Positions 26,352-34,756 of a stretch of 64,000 nt of DNA are shown here, one piece after another (position 1 is the first letter of the stretch; each line of letters opens with the position of its first letter). Both the position numbers and the translations under genes were made by a program. Below the pieces are notes generated by a model that was not told where the DNA came from, searched no databases, and saw only the letters and a program-made list of their open reading frames with translations. Where the stretch lies: positions 1 to 64,000 of the forward strand of contig JAFONX010000025.1 of the NCBI GenBank assembly GCA_017418275.1. The letters are read 5' to 3'. This DNA is from Candidatus Saccharimonadota bacterium (lineage in GTDB: Bacteria; Patescibacteriota; Saccharimonadia; Saccharimonadales; Saccharimonadaceae).

Positions 26352-27610
26352 CCTTTATGGCGCTCGACAACATCTTTGTAGATTGCCTCAAAGCGCGTTA
26401 AAGTGTAGCTAATATCGTGTTTTTTGATATTTTCGAGCGCGTTCTTTGAGAACTTTTGACGAGTTGTGGGATTTTTTAGTACGCGTACGATTGCGCGCGA
26501 AACCGCTGTTGGGTCATCGACCGGACAAAGGTAGCCAGTTTTGTTATTTTTTACAAGCTCTGGGAGTGCGCCGGCCTGTACTGATACTACCGGCAAGCCG
26601 CTTGCCATTGCTTCCATTACGACAATGCTTTGTGTCTCGGTTTTTGAAGTAATTGCGAATACTTTACCTGTTCGGTAAATCATTGGTAAATCATTCCCTA
26701 CAATACGACCAAGAAAATGTGTGCGTTTTTCGATGCCGAGCTTCTCGGAGAGTTTTTCCAGCTCATTGCGTGAAGCGCCGTCACCGACTACCACTAAATG
26801 TGCATCCGGGCACTTCAGTAGAGTTAGATTGAAAGCTTTTACTAGGATTTCCAGACTCTTTTCAGGATCTACGCGCCCCACATACAAAACAATAGGCTTG
26901 TTTTTTGGAATACCGTAGCGCTCATAAATCTCCGCAGGAGCTTTGCCGGGTGTAAATCGCGATAAATCGATACCATTGCTCAACGCCTCGACTGGCACTT
27001 TGAACTTCTTGTGTCGCTTCGGCAATAAATCTGAAACAGCTTGTTCGGTCGGCATTGTGCCATATTCACTACGCTTCAAAAAACTCACAAAGTATTTGTT
27101 CATTACAACGTTGATTGGTTTTTTGGCAAAACGCGGCAAAGGCAATTGCTGTGTGAGATTGTCTGGGTAGGCATGATCGGTCGAAACTAGGGGTACGTTG
27201 CGCTTTTTGGCATAGCGGAACACCGAGAGTGCGAGCGGTCCAGGCGTCTGATCGTGAATAATATCCGGATCAAAACCGTCCAAAAAATGCTTGATCTCGC
27301 TACCACTATTAAGCGAAACGTGGAGACCGTTACGGTAGAGCATTTGTGGCATTTTGATGCCTAAAAACTCTTTAGCTTCTGGAACGTCGTTAATTTGATC
27401 AGGGTAGAAATAAATTTTATGAGAGCTCAAACGTACAACGCGAAAACCGTATTCTTTGTCGCGCTCGATTTCGTAGTCGCCAGAGATGCTTGGCGCCAAA
27501 ACTACTACGTCGTGACCCCGCTGATGAAGTCCGGCGGCTAGATTACGTGTAAATTGTGCTACGCCGTTTATCATTGGGTAGTATAAATCTGTCGAGATAG
27601 CAATTTTCAT
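26348..27610 (-). CDS. GT4 glycosyltransferase, diacylglycerol/lipid glucosyltransferase-like
   Basis: About 420 residues. The N-terminus (STDLYYPMINGVAQFTRNLA) is the acceptor-side signature of the GT4 branch that includes glycolipid synthases and PimB-like enzymes; the donor site has LYVGRVDPEKSLE and E-x7-E in TETQSIVVMEAMASG. It may glycosylate diacylglycerol or a polyprenyl lipid. A longer frame reaches 27709, but TAAAAT on minus (27618-27623) ends 7 bases before ATG 27610. ATG 27613 would be only 4 bases from the -10, so 27610 is chosen. It is divergent from the GT32-like gene. Confidence 0.85.
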   Translation of the reverse strand: MKIAISTDLYYPMINGVAQFTRNLAAGLHQRGHDVVVLAPSISGDYEIERDKEYGFRVVRLSSHKIYFYPDQINDVPEAKEFLGIKMPQMLYRNGLHVSLNSGSEIKHFLDGFDPDIIHDQTPGPLALSVFRYAKKRNVPLVSTDHAYPDNLTQQLPLPRFAKKPINVVMNKYFVSFLKRSEYGTMPTEQAVSDLLPKRHKKFKVPVEALSNGIDLSRFTPGKAPAEIYERYGIPKNKPIVLYVGRVDPEKSLEILVKAFNLTLLKCPDAHLVVVGDGASRNELEKLSEKLGIEKRTHFLGRIVGNDLPMIYRTGKVFAITSKTETQSIVVMEAMASGLPVVSVQAGALPELVKNNKTGYLCPVDDPTAVSRAIVRVLKNPTTRQKFSKNALENIKKHDISYTLTRFEAIYKDVVERHKG

Positions 27611-27617
27611 CATCTTT

Positions 27618-27623
27618 ATTTTA
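27618..27623 (-). promoter_or_regulatory. -10 element deciding the start of the GT4 gene
   Basis: TAAAAT on minus, 7 bases from ATG 27610. The opposite strand has its own TAAAAT at 27637-27642 for the divergent gene. Confidence 0.65.
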
Positions 27624-27636
27624 TCAGGAATCTTGT

Positions 27637-27642
27637 TAAAAT
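27637..27642 (+). promoter_or_regulatory. -10 element of the GT32-like gene, leaderless
   Basis: TAAAAT ends 9 bases before ATG 27652. Confidence 0.6.
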
Positions 27643-27651
27643 TACTGTAAT

Positions 27652-28413
27652 ATGTCGATACCGCGGAAGATTCACTATGTTTGGCTTGGCGATCAGCCGC
27701 TCCCGCCAAAAGACGAGGAATATATTAAGGAATGGCAAAGGCTCAACCCAGACTTTGAGATTCGCCGTTGGACTGAGAAAGATATCGATTTAAAGAAATA
27801 CCCACTCGTCAAAAAGGCGCTTGACGAAAAACAGTGGGCCTTCGCGGCGGATATTATTCGCATGTATGCGGTCTACAAAGAAGGGGGCATTTATCTAGAT
27901 ACAGATATTGAACTCGTGAAGCCACTCGAAAGTCTTCTAAAATACAAAGCGTTCGCTTGTTTTGAGTCAAACTTTTGGTTTACAACTGCGGTTTTTGGCG
28001 CAGAAAAACACTCCCCTTGGATTGGCAAGATTTTAAAACGTTACGAACTGGGTAATGTGAAACAAAAAATCAACACGAATACCTACCTTAAAACCGTTCA
28101 TAGCTCCTCGGTATATGCAAAGGATTATTACGATTTACAGCTCGATGGTAAGAAACGGGTTTACAATGATGAATTTTTGACGCTCTCCTCAGATTATTTT
28201 TGCCCGAAACACTACATGACGGGCGAGATGCATCGGACAAAAAATACTATGGCAATTCATCACTATGCTTCGACTTGGCATTCGCTCAGCGAGCGCATTA
28301 AAAATGTTTGCTTGCGGGGAGTTTACGGGCTGCTTGGCGCAAGGGGCTTTGCCTTTCTTGAAAAGAATTTTAACAAGAGCATGGAGCGCAAGATTCGTAA
28401 AGAGCTTCCTTAG
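27652..28413 (+). CDS. GT32-like glycosyltransferase (DXD sugar-binding, OCH1-type)
   Basis: A 253-residue glycosyltransferase. IPRKIHYVWLGDQPLP at the start and the metal/nucleotide DxD in GGIYLDTDIE (D83, D85) define the Gly_transf_sug/GT32 group, which includes capsular polysaccharide transferases. No membrane segment is seen. The C-terminus is basic and could associate with the membrane. It stands alone between the divergent GT4 gene and smpB. The acceptor is probably a lipid-linked surface glycan (inference from neighbours). Confidence 0.88.
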   Translation: MSIPRKIHYVWLGDQPLPPKDEEYIKEWQRLNPDFEIRRWTEKDIDLKKYPLVKKALDEKQWAFAADIIRMYAVYKEGGIYLDTDIELVKPLESLLKYKAFACFESNFWFTTAVFGAEKHSPWIGKILKRYELGNVKQKINTNTYLKTVHSSSVYAKDYYDLQLDGKKRVYNDEFLTLSSDYFCPKHYMTGEMHRTKNTMAIHHYASTWHSLSERIKNVCLRGVYGLLGARGFAFLEKNFNKSMERKIRKELP

Positions 28414-28423
28414 TGAGTCATGC

Positions 28424-28429
28424 TATAAT
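28424..28429 (+). promoter_or_regulatory. Extended -10 promoter deciding the smpB start
   Basis: TGC-TATAAT ends 7 bases before ATG 28437. It lies inside the longer reading frame that would start at GTG 28413, which excludes that start. Confidence 0.75.
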
Positions 28430-28436
28430 AACAGAT

Positions 28437-28856
28437 ATGAAAAAGGTTAAGAATCCAGCGACTGTGGTTGTGAATCGACGTGCGCATTATGACTACCAAC
28501 TCGGCGAAAAGCTCGAGGTTGGCATGGTTTTGACGGGTGCGCAGGTTCGCTTGATTCGCGACCACCACGCTCAGCTCAAGGGCACTTATGTTACGATTCG
28601 CAATCACGAGCTGTGGCTGCTTGGCCTTACGCTTGGTTCGGATACAGTTGAAAGGATTAAACTACTTGCTACAAAGAAGCAAATCGCTAGTCTTGAGCGC
28701 GAAAAGCAGGCTGGTGCTACAATCGTTCCGGTCGAGCTTCATCCGCTCAAGCGTCATATTAAGCTTATTATTGCGCCAGGTAAGGGTAAGAAAGAGTTCG
28801 ATAAACGCCAAACTATTAAGGGGCGGGATCTAGATCGCGAAAGCAAACGCTACTAA
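28437..28856 (+). CDS. smpB: SsrA-binding protein SmpB
   Basis: Binds tmRNA and brings it to stalled ribosomes for trans-translation. At 139 residues it is of standard size, with NRRAHYDYQL, a TGAQVR segment (canonical TGTEVKS varied), KLLATKKQI (canonical LLLHKREI varied), VPVELHP and a basic tail ending GRDLDRESKRY. The tail normally enters the decoding channel. The start is fixed by the promoter, 24 bases downstream of the longest frame. The tmRNA gene itself is not in this window. The next gene is convergent, 8 bases away. Confidence 0.93.
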   Translation: MKKVKNPATVVVNRRAHYDYQLGEKLEVGMVLTGAQVRLIRDHHAQLKGTYVTIRNHELWLLGLTLGSDTVERIKLLATKKQIASLEREKQAGATIVPVELHPLKRHIKLIIAPGKGKKEFDKRQTIKGRDLDRESKRY

Positions 28857-28864
28857 AACTATCG

Positions 28865-29779
28865 CTACTTAAGCTCAGCTAGCAAACTTGGGTTAGTGGC
28901 AATTTCTGCAATCGTAAGGTTATTAATCCTGTAATTATCTGGTCTTACAAAGGCGTCTATAGCCATTGTTAGGATTTTTTCTTTCGTGTCTTCGACAATA
29001 TCGGCATATTGGAGAAAATCTTCTGTTGACCAATCGGCGCATTCTTCGTCGATGTCGATAAGCCATTTCTGTAATGTGGAGTGCTTTTTGGAATGTAATT
29101 TTAGTGCCGATAATCCCGAGATGCATACTGGGCCAGAGTTATGGTCTAGAAAGGCGTAACAAACTCTGGTTTTATCTTCGTCGCTTAGAACATTGAAACT
29201 CTCGAAAGCACTGAGCGTCTCGTTGGCTTTTGCGTAGTTGAAAGCTCCGCCAAGCACAGTCAGGGCGAAATCTCCAGACATCACGGAATTTGTGTTGCTG
29301 AGAATTTTGTACTGGCGACCACGGAGCTCTGGATAAGGCTCTCCCTCTTGATACTGTAGCTCGTCTAGCAGTGCAAACATGAGCATTTCCTCGAGCTTCT
29401 TGGCGTAAATGAGATTGTTTTCCTTTTCGAACTCTTTCGAGACGCCTTTTGTCGAATAATCTTTGTTGTTATTTATGAGTAGGCCGTAGATTGTTCTGGC
29501 GGTTCGGCCGTTTCCGTCACGAAACAGGTGCAATAAGACTAAAGTATAATAGGCTGCGGACGCACGATATTTTGGCTCCCTGATTTTTGGCAAAGAATCA
29601 AGCATGTATGCAAGGACTTTGCCTTGAGTTTCTTTCTTTGGCGCTAATAGGGGAGGCGCCTGCATGCGAGTGTTTCCAGTCTTAGGAACATGGAAACCGC
29701 GCTTCTCGTCTGGAATGTCGCGAATCTTTTGATTAATGTCGATTAGCTGTTCGATTGTGATAATTGTGCCTTGACTCAT
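28865..29779 (-). CDS. Fic-domain protein (probable AMP-transferase type enzyme)
   Basis: About 304 residues. The Fic motif HLFRDGNGRTAR (His84 in this numbering) has all residues of HxFx(D/E)GNGRxxR, so it should be catalytically competent in transferring AMP or another nucleotide group onto a target side chain. The region C-terminal to Fic (about 170 residues) has no recognised domain. No antitoxin-sized gene is adjacent, so it is more likely a stand-alone regulator than half of a FicTA pair. TATACT on minus (29786-29791) lies 6 bases before ATG 29779, favouring this start over the longer frame at 29806. Confidence 0.85.
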   Translation of the reverse strand: MSQGTIITIEQLIDINQKIRDIPDEKRGFHVPKTGNTRMQAPPLLAPKKETQGKVLAYMLDSLPKIREPKYRASAAYYTLVLLHLFRDGNGRTARTIYGLLINNNKDYSTKGVSKEFEKENNLIYAKKLEEMLMFALLDELQYQEGEPYPELRGRQYKILSNTNSVMSGDFALTVLGGAFNYAKANETLSAFESFNVLSDEDKTRVCYAFLDHNSGPVCISGLSALKLHSKKHSTLQKWLIDIDEECADWSTEDFLQYADIVEDTKEKILTMAIDAFVRPDNYRINNLTIAEIATNPSLLAELK

Positions 29780-29785
29780 GAAGAT

Positions 29786-29791
29786 AGTATA
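29786..29791 (-). promoter_or_regulatory. -10 element of the Fic gene, leaderless
   Basis: TATACT on minus ends 6 bases before ATG 29779. Confidence 0.55.
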
Positions 29792-29890
29792 AGCGTGAGT
29801 TGACATTTTGGAAATATATGTTGCCCCAAACAGAAATTAATAACATATCCTATCTAGGCGTATAGGGATACCGCCCCAGGTAAAATATGT

Positions 29891-29896
29891 TATAAT
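29891..29896 (+). promoter_or_regulatory. -10 promoter of aspS, decides its start
   Basis: TATAAT with TGT just upstream. It ends 8 bases before ATG 29905. The other ATG at 29899 is only 2 bases from the element and would not be transcribed. Confidence 0.75.
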
Positions 29897-29904
29897 ATAT
29901 GATT

Positions 29905-31680
29905 ATGAGAACATTAGCGAAAGAATTAAACAGCAAATCCGGAAAAGTTAACTTGGCCGGCTGGGTAAATTCTCGCCGTGACCACGGTGGTCTTATTTTT
30001 ATTGACCTTCGTGACCATACTGGAATTATTCAGCTTGTCGTCGATCCGAATACCGCTAATGCGTTCAAGCTTGCAGAAACTCTTCGTGACGAATTCGTTA
30101 TTAAGGCTACAGGTACAGTGCGCAAACGCGGTGCCGGCCTCGAGAATCCAAACATCCCAACTGGCGATATCGAAGTTGTCGTCGAAGATATGGAGCTCCT
30201 AAACCGCTCGGAGCCTCTTCCAGTTTCTACTCACGACGAAGGTGTTGAAGCTGGCGAGGAAATCCGCCTCAAGTATCGTTATCTCGATATGCGTCGCCCA
30301 AAAATGCAGAATCGCTTGATTCGCCGCTCTGAATACTACCGCTTCATGCGCGATTATATGCACGAGCACGAATTTATTGAGGTGACTACCCCAATTTTGG
30401 CAAACTCTAGCCCAGAAGGCGCACGCGACTTCCTAATTCCATCCCGCCTCCGCTCTGGCATGTTCTATGCTTTGCCGCAGGCCCCACAGCAGTTCAAGCA
30501 GCTCCTTATGGTTGGCGGCATTCCACGCTACTATCAGATTGCAGCCTGTTTCCGCGATGAGGACCCACGTGCTGACCGTCTCTATGGTGAGTTCTATCAG
30601 CTCGACTGCGAAATGTCCTTTGTCGATGATGGCGAAACCGTCCGTAAGGAAATGGAGCCACTTATCAAAGGTCTCGTCAAAGATTTTGCCGGCAAGAAAC
30701 TCCTCAGCGAGGATATCCCTCGCATTCCTTACCAGGAATCAATGGAGAAATACGGCGTAGACAAGCCTGACCTTCGCTATGGTATGGAACTTATCGACCT
30801 TACCGAAGATATGAAAAACACTGAGTTTAGCGTCTTTGCTAAGGCTAAGTGCGTTAAGGCTATCTGTGTTAAGGGTGGTGCTGACCTTACCCGTTCGCAA
30901 ATCGATAACTTTACAGATAAGGCACGCAAGCTTGGTGCTGGCGGTCTTGCCTATATTACCTACACAAAGGAAGGCGCAAAGTCTCCAATCGCTAAATTCT
31001 TGAGCGAGAAAGAGCTTGAAGCTATCAAGAAAAAGACTGGCGCTAAAGAAGGCGATACTGTCTTCTTCGGCGCAGACAAGCGTGAAAAGGTTAACAAGGT
31101 TCTCGGCCAGCTCCGTATTGCCTTTGCTGACCACTTCGGCCTCAAAGATCCAAACGTTGTTGCACTTTGCTGGATTGTCGACTTCCCATTCTACGAGTGG
31201 GATGAGGGCTCGGATAAGCTCGACTTCGGTCACAACCCATTCTCGATGCCAAAGGGTGGTCTCAAGACTCTCGAAGCCGCTAAGACTAAGGAAGAGAAGC
31301 TCGCGATTGTTGCTGACCAGTACGATATGGTCATGAACGGTTACGAAATCTGCTCTGGCGCAGTCCGCAACCACAACCCAGAAATCATGTACAAGGTCTT
31401 CGGTATCCTTGGTTACGACAAGAAATATGTCGAAGAACGCTTTGGTGGCATGCTCAACGCCTTCAAGTTTGGTGCTCCACCACACGCTGGTTGTGCCTAT
31501 GGTATCGACCGCATGTTCATGGTTCTCGAGGATGTCGAAAACATTCGCGAAATCGTTGCCTTCCCTAAGAACGGTAACGGTGTCGATCTCATGATGTCTT
31601 CTCCCTCGGTTGTTGACGAATATCAGCTTGATGACCTTCATATTAAGGTCGTCGAAGAAGAAAAGATTGATCTCAAATAA
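29905..31680 (+). CDS. aspS: Aspartyl-tRNA synthetase
   Basis: Charges tRNA-Asp with aspartate. At 591 residues it is the bacterial-type enzyme: an N-terminal OB-fold anticodon domain (1-110; GWVNSRRDHGGLIFIDLRD), class II motif 2 (CFRDEDPRADR), the bacterial GAD insertion (about 285-420) and motif 3 (GAPPHAGCAYGIDRMFM). No asparaginyl-tRNA synthetase is seen here, so whether it also charges tRNA-Asn cannot be told. The codon use is strongly biased, which produces a 300-codon antisense open frame. The leaderless start is at 29905. It ends before a terminator. Confidence 0.97.
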   Translation: MRTLAKELNSKSGKVNLAGWVNSRRDHGGLIFIDLRDHTGIIQLVVDPNTANAFKLAETLRDEFVIKATGTVRKRGAGLENPNIPTGDIEVVVEDMELLNRSEPLPVSTHDEGVEAGEEIRLKYRYLDMRRPKMQNRLIRRSEYYRFMRDYMHEHEFIEVTTPILANSSPEGARDFLIPSRLRSGMFYALPQAPQQFKQLLMVGGIPRYYQIAACFRDEDPRADRLYGEFYQLDCEMSFVDDGETVRKEMEPLIKGLVKDFAGKKLLSEDIPRIPYQESMEKYGVDKPDLRYGMELIDLTEDMKNTEFSVFAKAKCVKAICVKGGADLTRSQIDNFTDKARKLGAGGLAYITYTKEGAKSPIAKFLSEKELEAIKKKTGAKEGDTVFFGADKREKVNKVLGQLRIAFADHFGLKDPNVVALCWIVDFPFYEWDEGSDKLDFGHNPFSMPKGGLKTLEAAKTKEEKLAIVADQYDMVMNGYEICSGAVRNHNPEIMYKVFGILGYDKKYVEERFGGMLNAFKFGAPPHAGCAYGIDRMFMVLEDVENIREIVAFPKNGNGVDLMMSSPSVVDEYQLDDLHIKVVEEEKIDLK

Positions 31681-31686
31681 TCAAAT

Positions 31687-31716
31687 GATGCACCGCCCGA
31701 AAAGCGGTGTATTTTT
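31687..31716 (+). terminator. Terminator after aspS
   Basis: CACCGC (31691-31696) pairs with GCGGTG (31704-31709), followed by TATTTTTG. Confidence 0.85.
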
Positions 31717-31732
31717 GTGTTAAAATCATCTT

Positions 31733-32281
31733 ATGAAAGCAAAAAGATGGCTCAGTTTTTCTTTAGCGCTGCTTATGGCATTTTTGTCCGTAACGACTTC
31801 TTTTGCGGATGATGAGACTGTCTCGTACGAAACCCTTAGCGATATCTCACAGAACTGCTCTAGTATTAAGCTTCAGCTTGAGCGTACGCAGAAAGAGGAT
31901 GCTCGCCTGCGCGTGTATCTCGGTACACAGTACGAAACTGTTTCTACGAACATGATGCAAAACTTAAACCTGCGTCTCGTGCGCAATAATCTCGCTAATG
32001 CCGACCTTTCGATTCAGCAAACTAGTTTCTTTTCGGAGCGCGAGCGTTTCAAGGCGGACTTTATTGGTTATTCTCAGGAAATGGACAAACTAATAAATGT
32101 TGATTGTCGCGCTAAGCCGGACAAATTCTATGAACAACTGCAGCTGACGCGTAAAAAGCGCCAAGATGTCTATGATAGTACTTATCGTCTGCGCGAACTT
32201 GTACAAAAGCACTATAAAGCTGTTAACGCCTATAAAGACGAACTTTACAATAAACCCGGTACGGAAGGGGAGGGTCAATAA
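31733..32281 (+). CDS. Secreted coiled-coil hypothetical protein
   Basis: A 182-residue protein with a clear signal peptide (KAKRWLSFSLALLMAFLSVTT, cleaved near SFA-DD). The mature part is helical, rich in Gln, Arg and Glu, with two Cys (QNCSS and VDCRA) about 70 residues apart that may pair. No family is recognised. TAAAAT (31721-31726) ends 6 bases before the ATG, so the mRNA is leaderless. The stop overlaps the next start (TAATG), so the two proteins are made together and may form an envelope pair. Confidence 0.75.
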   Translation: MKAKRWLSFSLALLMAFLSVTTSFADDETVSYETLSDISQNCSSIKLQLERTQKEDARLRVYLGTQYETVSTNMMQNLNLRLVRNNLANADLSIQQTSFFSERERFKADFIGYSQEMDKLINVDCRAKPDKFYEQLQLTRKKRQDVYDSTYRLRELVQKHYKAVNAYKDELYNKPGTEGEGQ

Positions 32282-32631
32282 TGGCAAGCGATGATGAACC
32301 ATTTTTGAAGCCGGGTGGCCGCAACCTTCTCCTGCTTTGTTTGGCAGGGGTTGTAATGGCGTTTGTTTCTACAGGCATTAGTCTTGCAATCTATAAGGGC
32401 ACTGGCGATATTTATCTCGACCGTTCGCGTCCAGGCTTTATTTCGGATGACGAGACGCATGATGTGACTAGCGAAGTAAAAGAAAACTTTTCGAGTGATG
32501 GCGAAATAACAAAAGATGATCTCGATGAATATGCCAAAGAAATCAACGAGATTTATGAAAGACTAGAGTCTTCGAAAGATGCTTTCTCGGAAAAAGCTCT
32601 CTCGGGCGAAACCCTTGGCATAGACGAATAA
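32281..32631 (+). CDS. Small single-pass membrane protein
   Basis: A 116-residue protein: short polar N-terminus, one membrane segment (LLLLCLAGVVMAFVSTGISLAI, about 16-38), then an acidic, helical tail of about 75 residues (KDDLDEYAKEINEIYERLESS). Start and stop overlap the upstream secreted gene by one base. No family is recognised. It could anchor the secreted coiled-coil neighbour at the membrane (inference from coupling only). Confidence 0.75.
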   Translation: MASDDEPFLKPGGRNLLLLCLAGVVMAFVSTGISLAIYKGTGDIYLDRSRPGFISDDETHDVTSEVKENFSSDGEITKDDLDEYAKEINEIYERLESSKDAFSEKALSGETLGIDE

Positions 32632-32657
32632 AATATCCCCCGTAATGGGGGATATTT
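32631..32657. terminator. Perfect bidirectional terminator between convergent genes
   Basis: AAATATCCCCC (32631-32641) and GGGGGATATTT form an 11-bp stem with a GTAAT loop. Its outer edges overlap both stop codons (plus gene ending 32631, murC ending 32657 on minus), so one hairpin serves both. Confidence 0.92.
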
Positions 32658-33877
32658 TAAGCTTGAAATACTTTTCGATACCATGCGTCGGCGGGACCAG
32701 CTGTCATAAGGATGATTAGCCAACCGTCTTCATGTAGAGCTTTGAGTTTTTTTGCGAAATCGTCAGTTAGTTCGGCTGACTCAGCAGATTTGGCGTTGTT
32801 GAGCCCAGCGATGAATTGTTCTGGTGTAATGATTTCTAGATTCGGATCCTCGCGTGTGAGATAGGTTGGTAGCCAATAAATTTTATCGGCCGCCTCGAAA
32901 GCGTCGCGATATGAATCTCTAATTTCGTGCTGGCGGACATTCTGATGTGGTTCATAGATTGCCACAACGCCTTTGTAATTGTCGCGCTCTTTGAGCTCGC
33001 GTGCCATTTCGAGAGTGGCTTTGATTTCGACCGGGTGATGACCATAATCGCTATAAACGCCGTCTATAATGCGCTCAAAGCGGCGACCTGTGCTAGGGAA
33101 GTTGTTTAGAATTGAGACTAGCTGATTTTTGTCTGTCTCCGGCATGGCGGTAAGAATGGTTTGTGCAGCGAGGCTGGCGTCGAAGCGCCTTAGCTCGCCA
33201 ATAAGCTTAATTTCGGGCATAATTGTTGTATTCTTTACAACATTCTCGCACTGTGATTCAAATTGCGCAAAGGCTTGTTTGTAATCTTCTTCAGTAGGAT
33301 AAATATCCGGATGATCGTAATCTACCGCCGTAATTGTACCAATAAAAGGATGGTAAGCTAAGAAGTTGCGATCGTATTCGTCAGCCTCATAAATAAAGAA
33401 TTCGCTTTTCGGATCGTATTTGCCACCCTCGCCCCAAGGCAAAGTCGTGCCAACGAGGTAACTGACTGGGATATCAAGCTGTTCGAAAGCCCATACGAGC
33501 ATCGAGGTAGTCGTGGTCTTGCCATGTGTGCCGGCAACCGCTATCATTTTTAAGCCTTTTTTGCGCACGAGTTCAGCGAGAAACTCATCGCGTTTACTAC
33601 AACGGAGCCCGAGTTTTTTAGCGAGAGTAAGCTCCTCGTGATCTGCTGGGAGAGCAGAAGTATAGACAAACCAATCTATTGCGCCTTCGTCTTGGCACTT
33701 TTGTAAGAATTTACCATCTTGTTCACCGTAGGAAACCGCAACGTCGCGCTTATCTAGTTCGTCAGCAATGGCGCCATGGGATAAATCTGAGCCGCAAATC
33801 TCGTAACCGGCGTCTTGTGCGAGCTCGGCAAGGGGTCCAATACCCGTGCCGCTAATACCCGAAAAATAAACCTTCAT
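32657..33877 (-). CDS. murC: UDP-N-acetylmuramate--L-alanine ligase
   Basis: ATP-dependent addition of the first amino acid to UDP-MurNAc in peptidoglycan synthesis. About 406 residues in three Mur-ligase domains: N-terminal UDP-binding (FSGISGTGIGPLAEL), central ATPase with P-loop AGTHGKTTTTS and YEADEYDRNF, and C-terminal YSDYGHHPVEIKATL. It is slightly shorter than typical MurC (450-490). Mpl is an alternative family but is longer. The frame can be read up to 34198, but a minus-strand TATAAT (33885-33890) 7 bases before ATG 33877 fixes the start and avoids overlap with the divergent gene. Confidence 0.9.
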   Translation of the reverse strand: MKVYFSGISGTGIGPLAELAQDAGYEICGSDLSHGAIADELDKRDVAVSYGEQDGKFLQKCQDEGAIDWFVYTSALPADHEELTLAKKLGLRCSKRDEFLAELVRKKGLKMIAVAGTHGKTTTTSMLVWAFEQLDIPVSYLVGTTLPWGEGGKYDPKSEFFIYEADEYDRNFLAYHPFIGTITAVDYDHPDIYPTEEDYKQAFAQFESQCENVVKNTTIMPEIKLIGELRRFDASLAAQTILTAMPETDKNQLVSILNNFPSTGRRFERIIDGVYSDYGHHPVEIKATLEMARELKERDNYKGVVAIYEPHQNVRQHEIRDSYRDAFEAADKIYWLPTYLTREDPNLEIITPEQFIAGLNNAKSAESAELTDDFAKKLKALHEDGWLIILMTAGPADAWYRKVFQA

Positions 33878-33884
33878 ATTTAAG

Positions 33885-33890
33885 ATTATA
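33885..33890 (-). promoter_or_regulatory. -10 promoter of murC, leaderless
   Basis: TATAAT on minus, 7 bases before ATG 33877. The divergent TATAAT of the plus-strand gene lies at 33940-33945. Confidence 0.7.
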
Positions 33891-33939
33891 TCATCAGGGG
33901 TATATTTTGTGGCTTGAGAAGCTTGGATGATACTTATGC

Positions 33940-33945
33940 TATAAT
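33940..33945 (+). promoter_or_regulatory. Extended -10 promoter, decides start of the 33957 gene
   Basis: ATGC-TATAAT ends 11 bases before ATG 33957. The TTG at 33945 that opens the longest frame overlaps the element and cannot be the start. Confidence 0.65.
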
Positions 33946-33956
33946 TGACTAAAGCT

Positions 33957-34664
33957 ATGGGTGGTAGTAAAAAGAAAGCAAAGCTGAAAAGTGTGCTTGC
34001 GAAAATCTTCCGCATTCGGAATTGGAAGCTTCTTTTGATTGTACTTCTGCTATGTTTTTGGGCGGCTACACTCTTACGTATCGACCATATTAAGATGACC
34101 GAGCTTCGCGCGGCGGTCTTAGCGGCGGATGAGGCTGAGGATGATGTAGCAATCGCGAGTTCTCTGACCGAGTTGCAACGCTTTACTGCTAAACACATTA
34201 TCTTTAACGTGGTCGAAGAAAACGGCGTGCGTCGGGTAGTGTTTGGTACGGGACCATTCTATCTCGAACATCAATACATGCGTGCGGCAAATGCGGCAAT
34301 TGCTGCTGCGAAAGAGCAAATCGATCAGGGTTCGACCGAGAATCCAAACGGCAATATCTTTGCAAAAGTAGCTGAATACTGTGATGCTTGGGGTTTACAA
34401 AACGGTTTTGATTTTCCTTCGCAGCCCTATCTAGATTGTTGGGTAAACAAGTTAGCGGAATATCCAGCCAGTGAAACGATGGGTACGACCGAAGCGGTCA
34501 AAGTGCCTTCGACCTCGCTTTTTCGCTACGATTATGCTTCGCCTCTGTGGTATCCTTGTGCATCGGGGATTATAATTCTAATAATCCTTATCCTTTCTCT
34601 GGTAATTATCGTTAGATTCTTTATCTGGCTCGGTATTCGTATAGCCATAATCTTTATAAAATAA
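33957..34664 (+). CDS. Two-pass membrane protein of unknown function
   Basis: A 235-residue protein with a basic N-terminus (GGSKKKAKLKS), a membrane segment near 24-42 (LLLIVLLLCFWAATLL), an extracytoplasmic domain of about 145 residues with three Cys (EYCDAW, LDCWVN, WYPCAS), and a second membrane region near 205-232 made almost only of Ile, Leu, Val. No family is recognised. It is divergent from murC. The extracytoplasmic domain between two spans is typical of envelope scaffolds, but no role can be assigned. Confidence 0.7.
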   Translation: MGGSKKKAKLKSVLAKIFRIRNWKLLLIVLLLCFWAATLLRIDHIKMTELRAAVLAADEAEDDVAIASSLTELQRFTAKHIIFNVVEENGVRRVVFGTGPFYLEHQYMRAANAAIAAAKEQIDQGSTENPNGNIFAKVAEYCDAWGLQNGFDFPSQPYLDCWVNKLAEYPASETMGTTEAVKVPSTSLFRYDYASPLWYPCASGIIILIILILSLVIIVRFFIWLGIRIAIIFIK

Positions 34665-34694
34665 GAAAAAATTAAACAAAAGCGATTTCACCCC

Positions 34695-34724
34695 TTGACA
34701 TCACCTTATGAGGGGTCATAAGAT
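34695..34724 (+). promoter_or_regulatory. Promoter with -35 box and palindromic operator
   Basis: TTGACA (34695-34700) and TAAGAT (34719-34724) are spaced 18 bases. The spacer holds an inverted repeat CTTATGA-GGGG-TCATAAG (34705-34722) that overlaps the -10. This is the place and form of a repressor operator. Most other promoters in the window show only a -10. Confidence 0.6.
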
Positions 34725-34756
34725 AAAGATACAAACTAATGGAGGAAAGCTAAGAA

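Noticed and set aside
29806..29905. Longer starts for aspS (29899), Fic (29806), smpB (28413), murC (34198) and sufC (43230)
   Set aside because: Each lies at or upstream of the -10 element expected to drive the gene, so it would not be in the mRNA.
30739..31641. 300-codon open frame on the minus strand opposite aspS
   Set aside because: It lies wholly inside aspS, whose strong codon bias keeps the antisense frame free of stops. There is no promoter or ribosome site, and the sequence matches no family.
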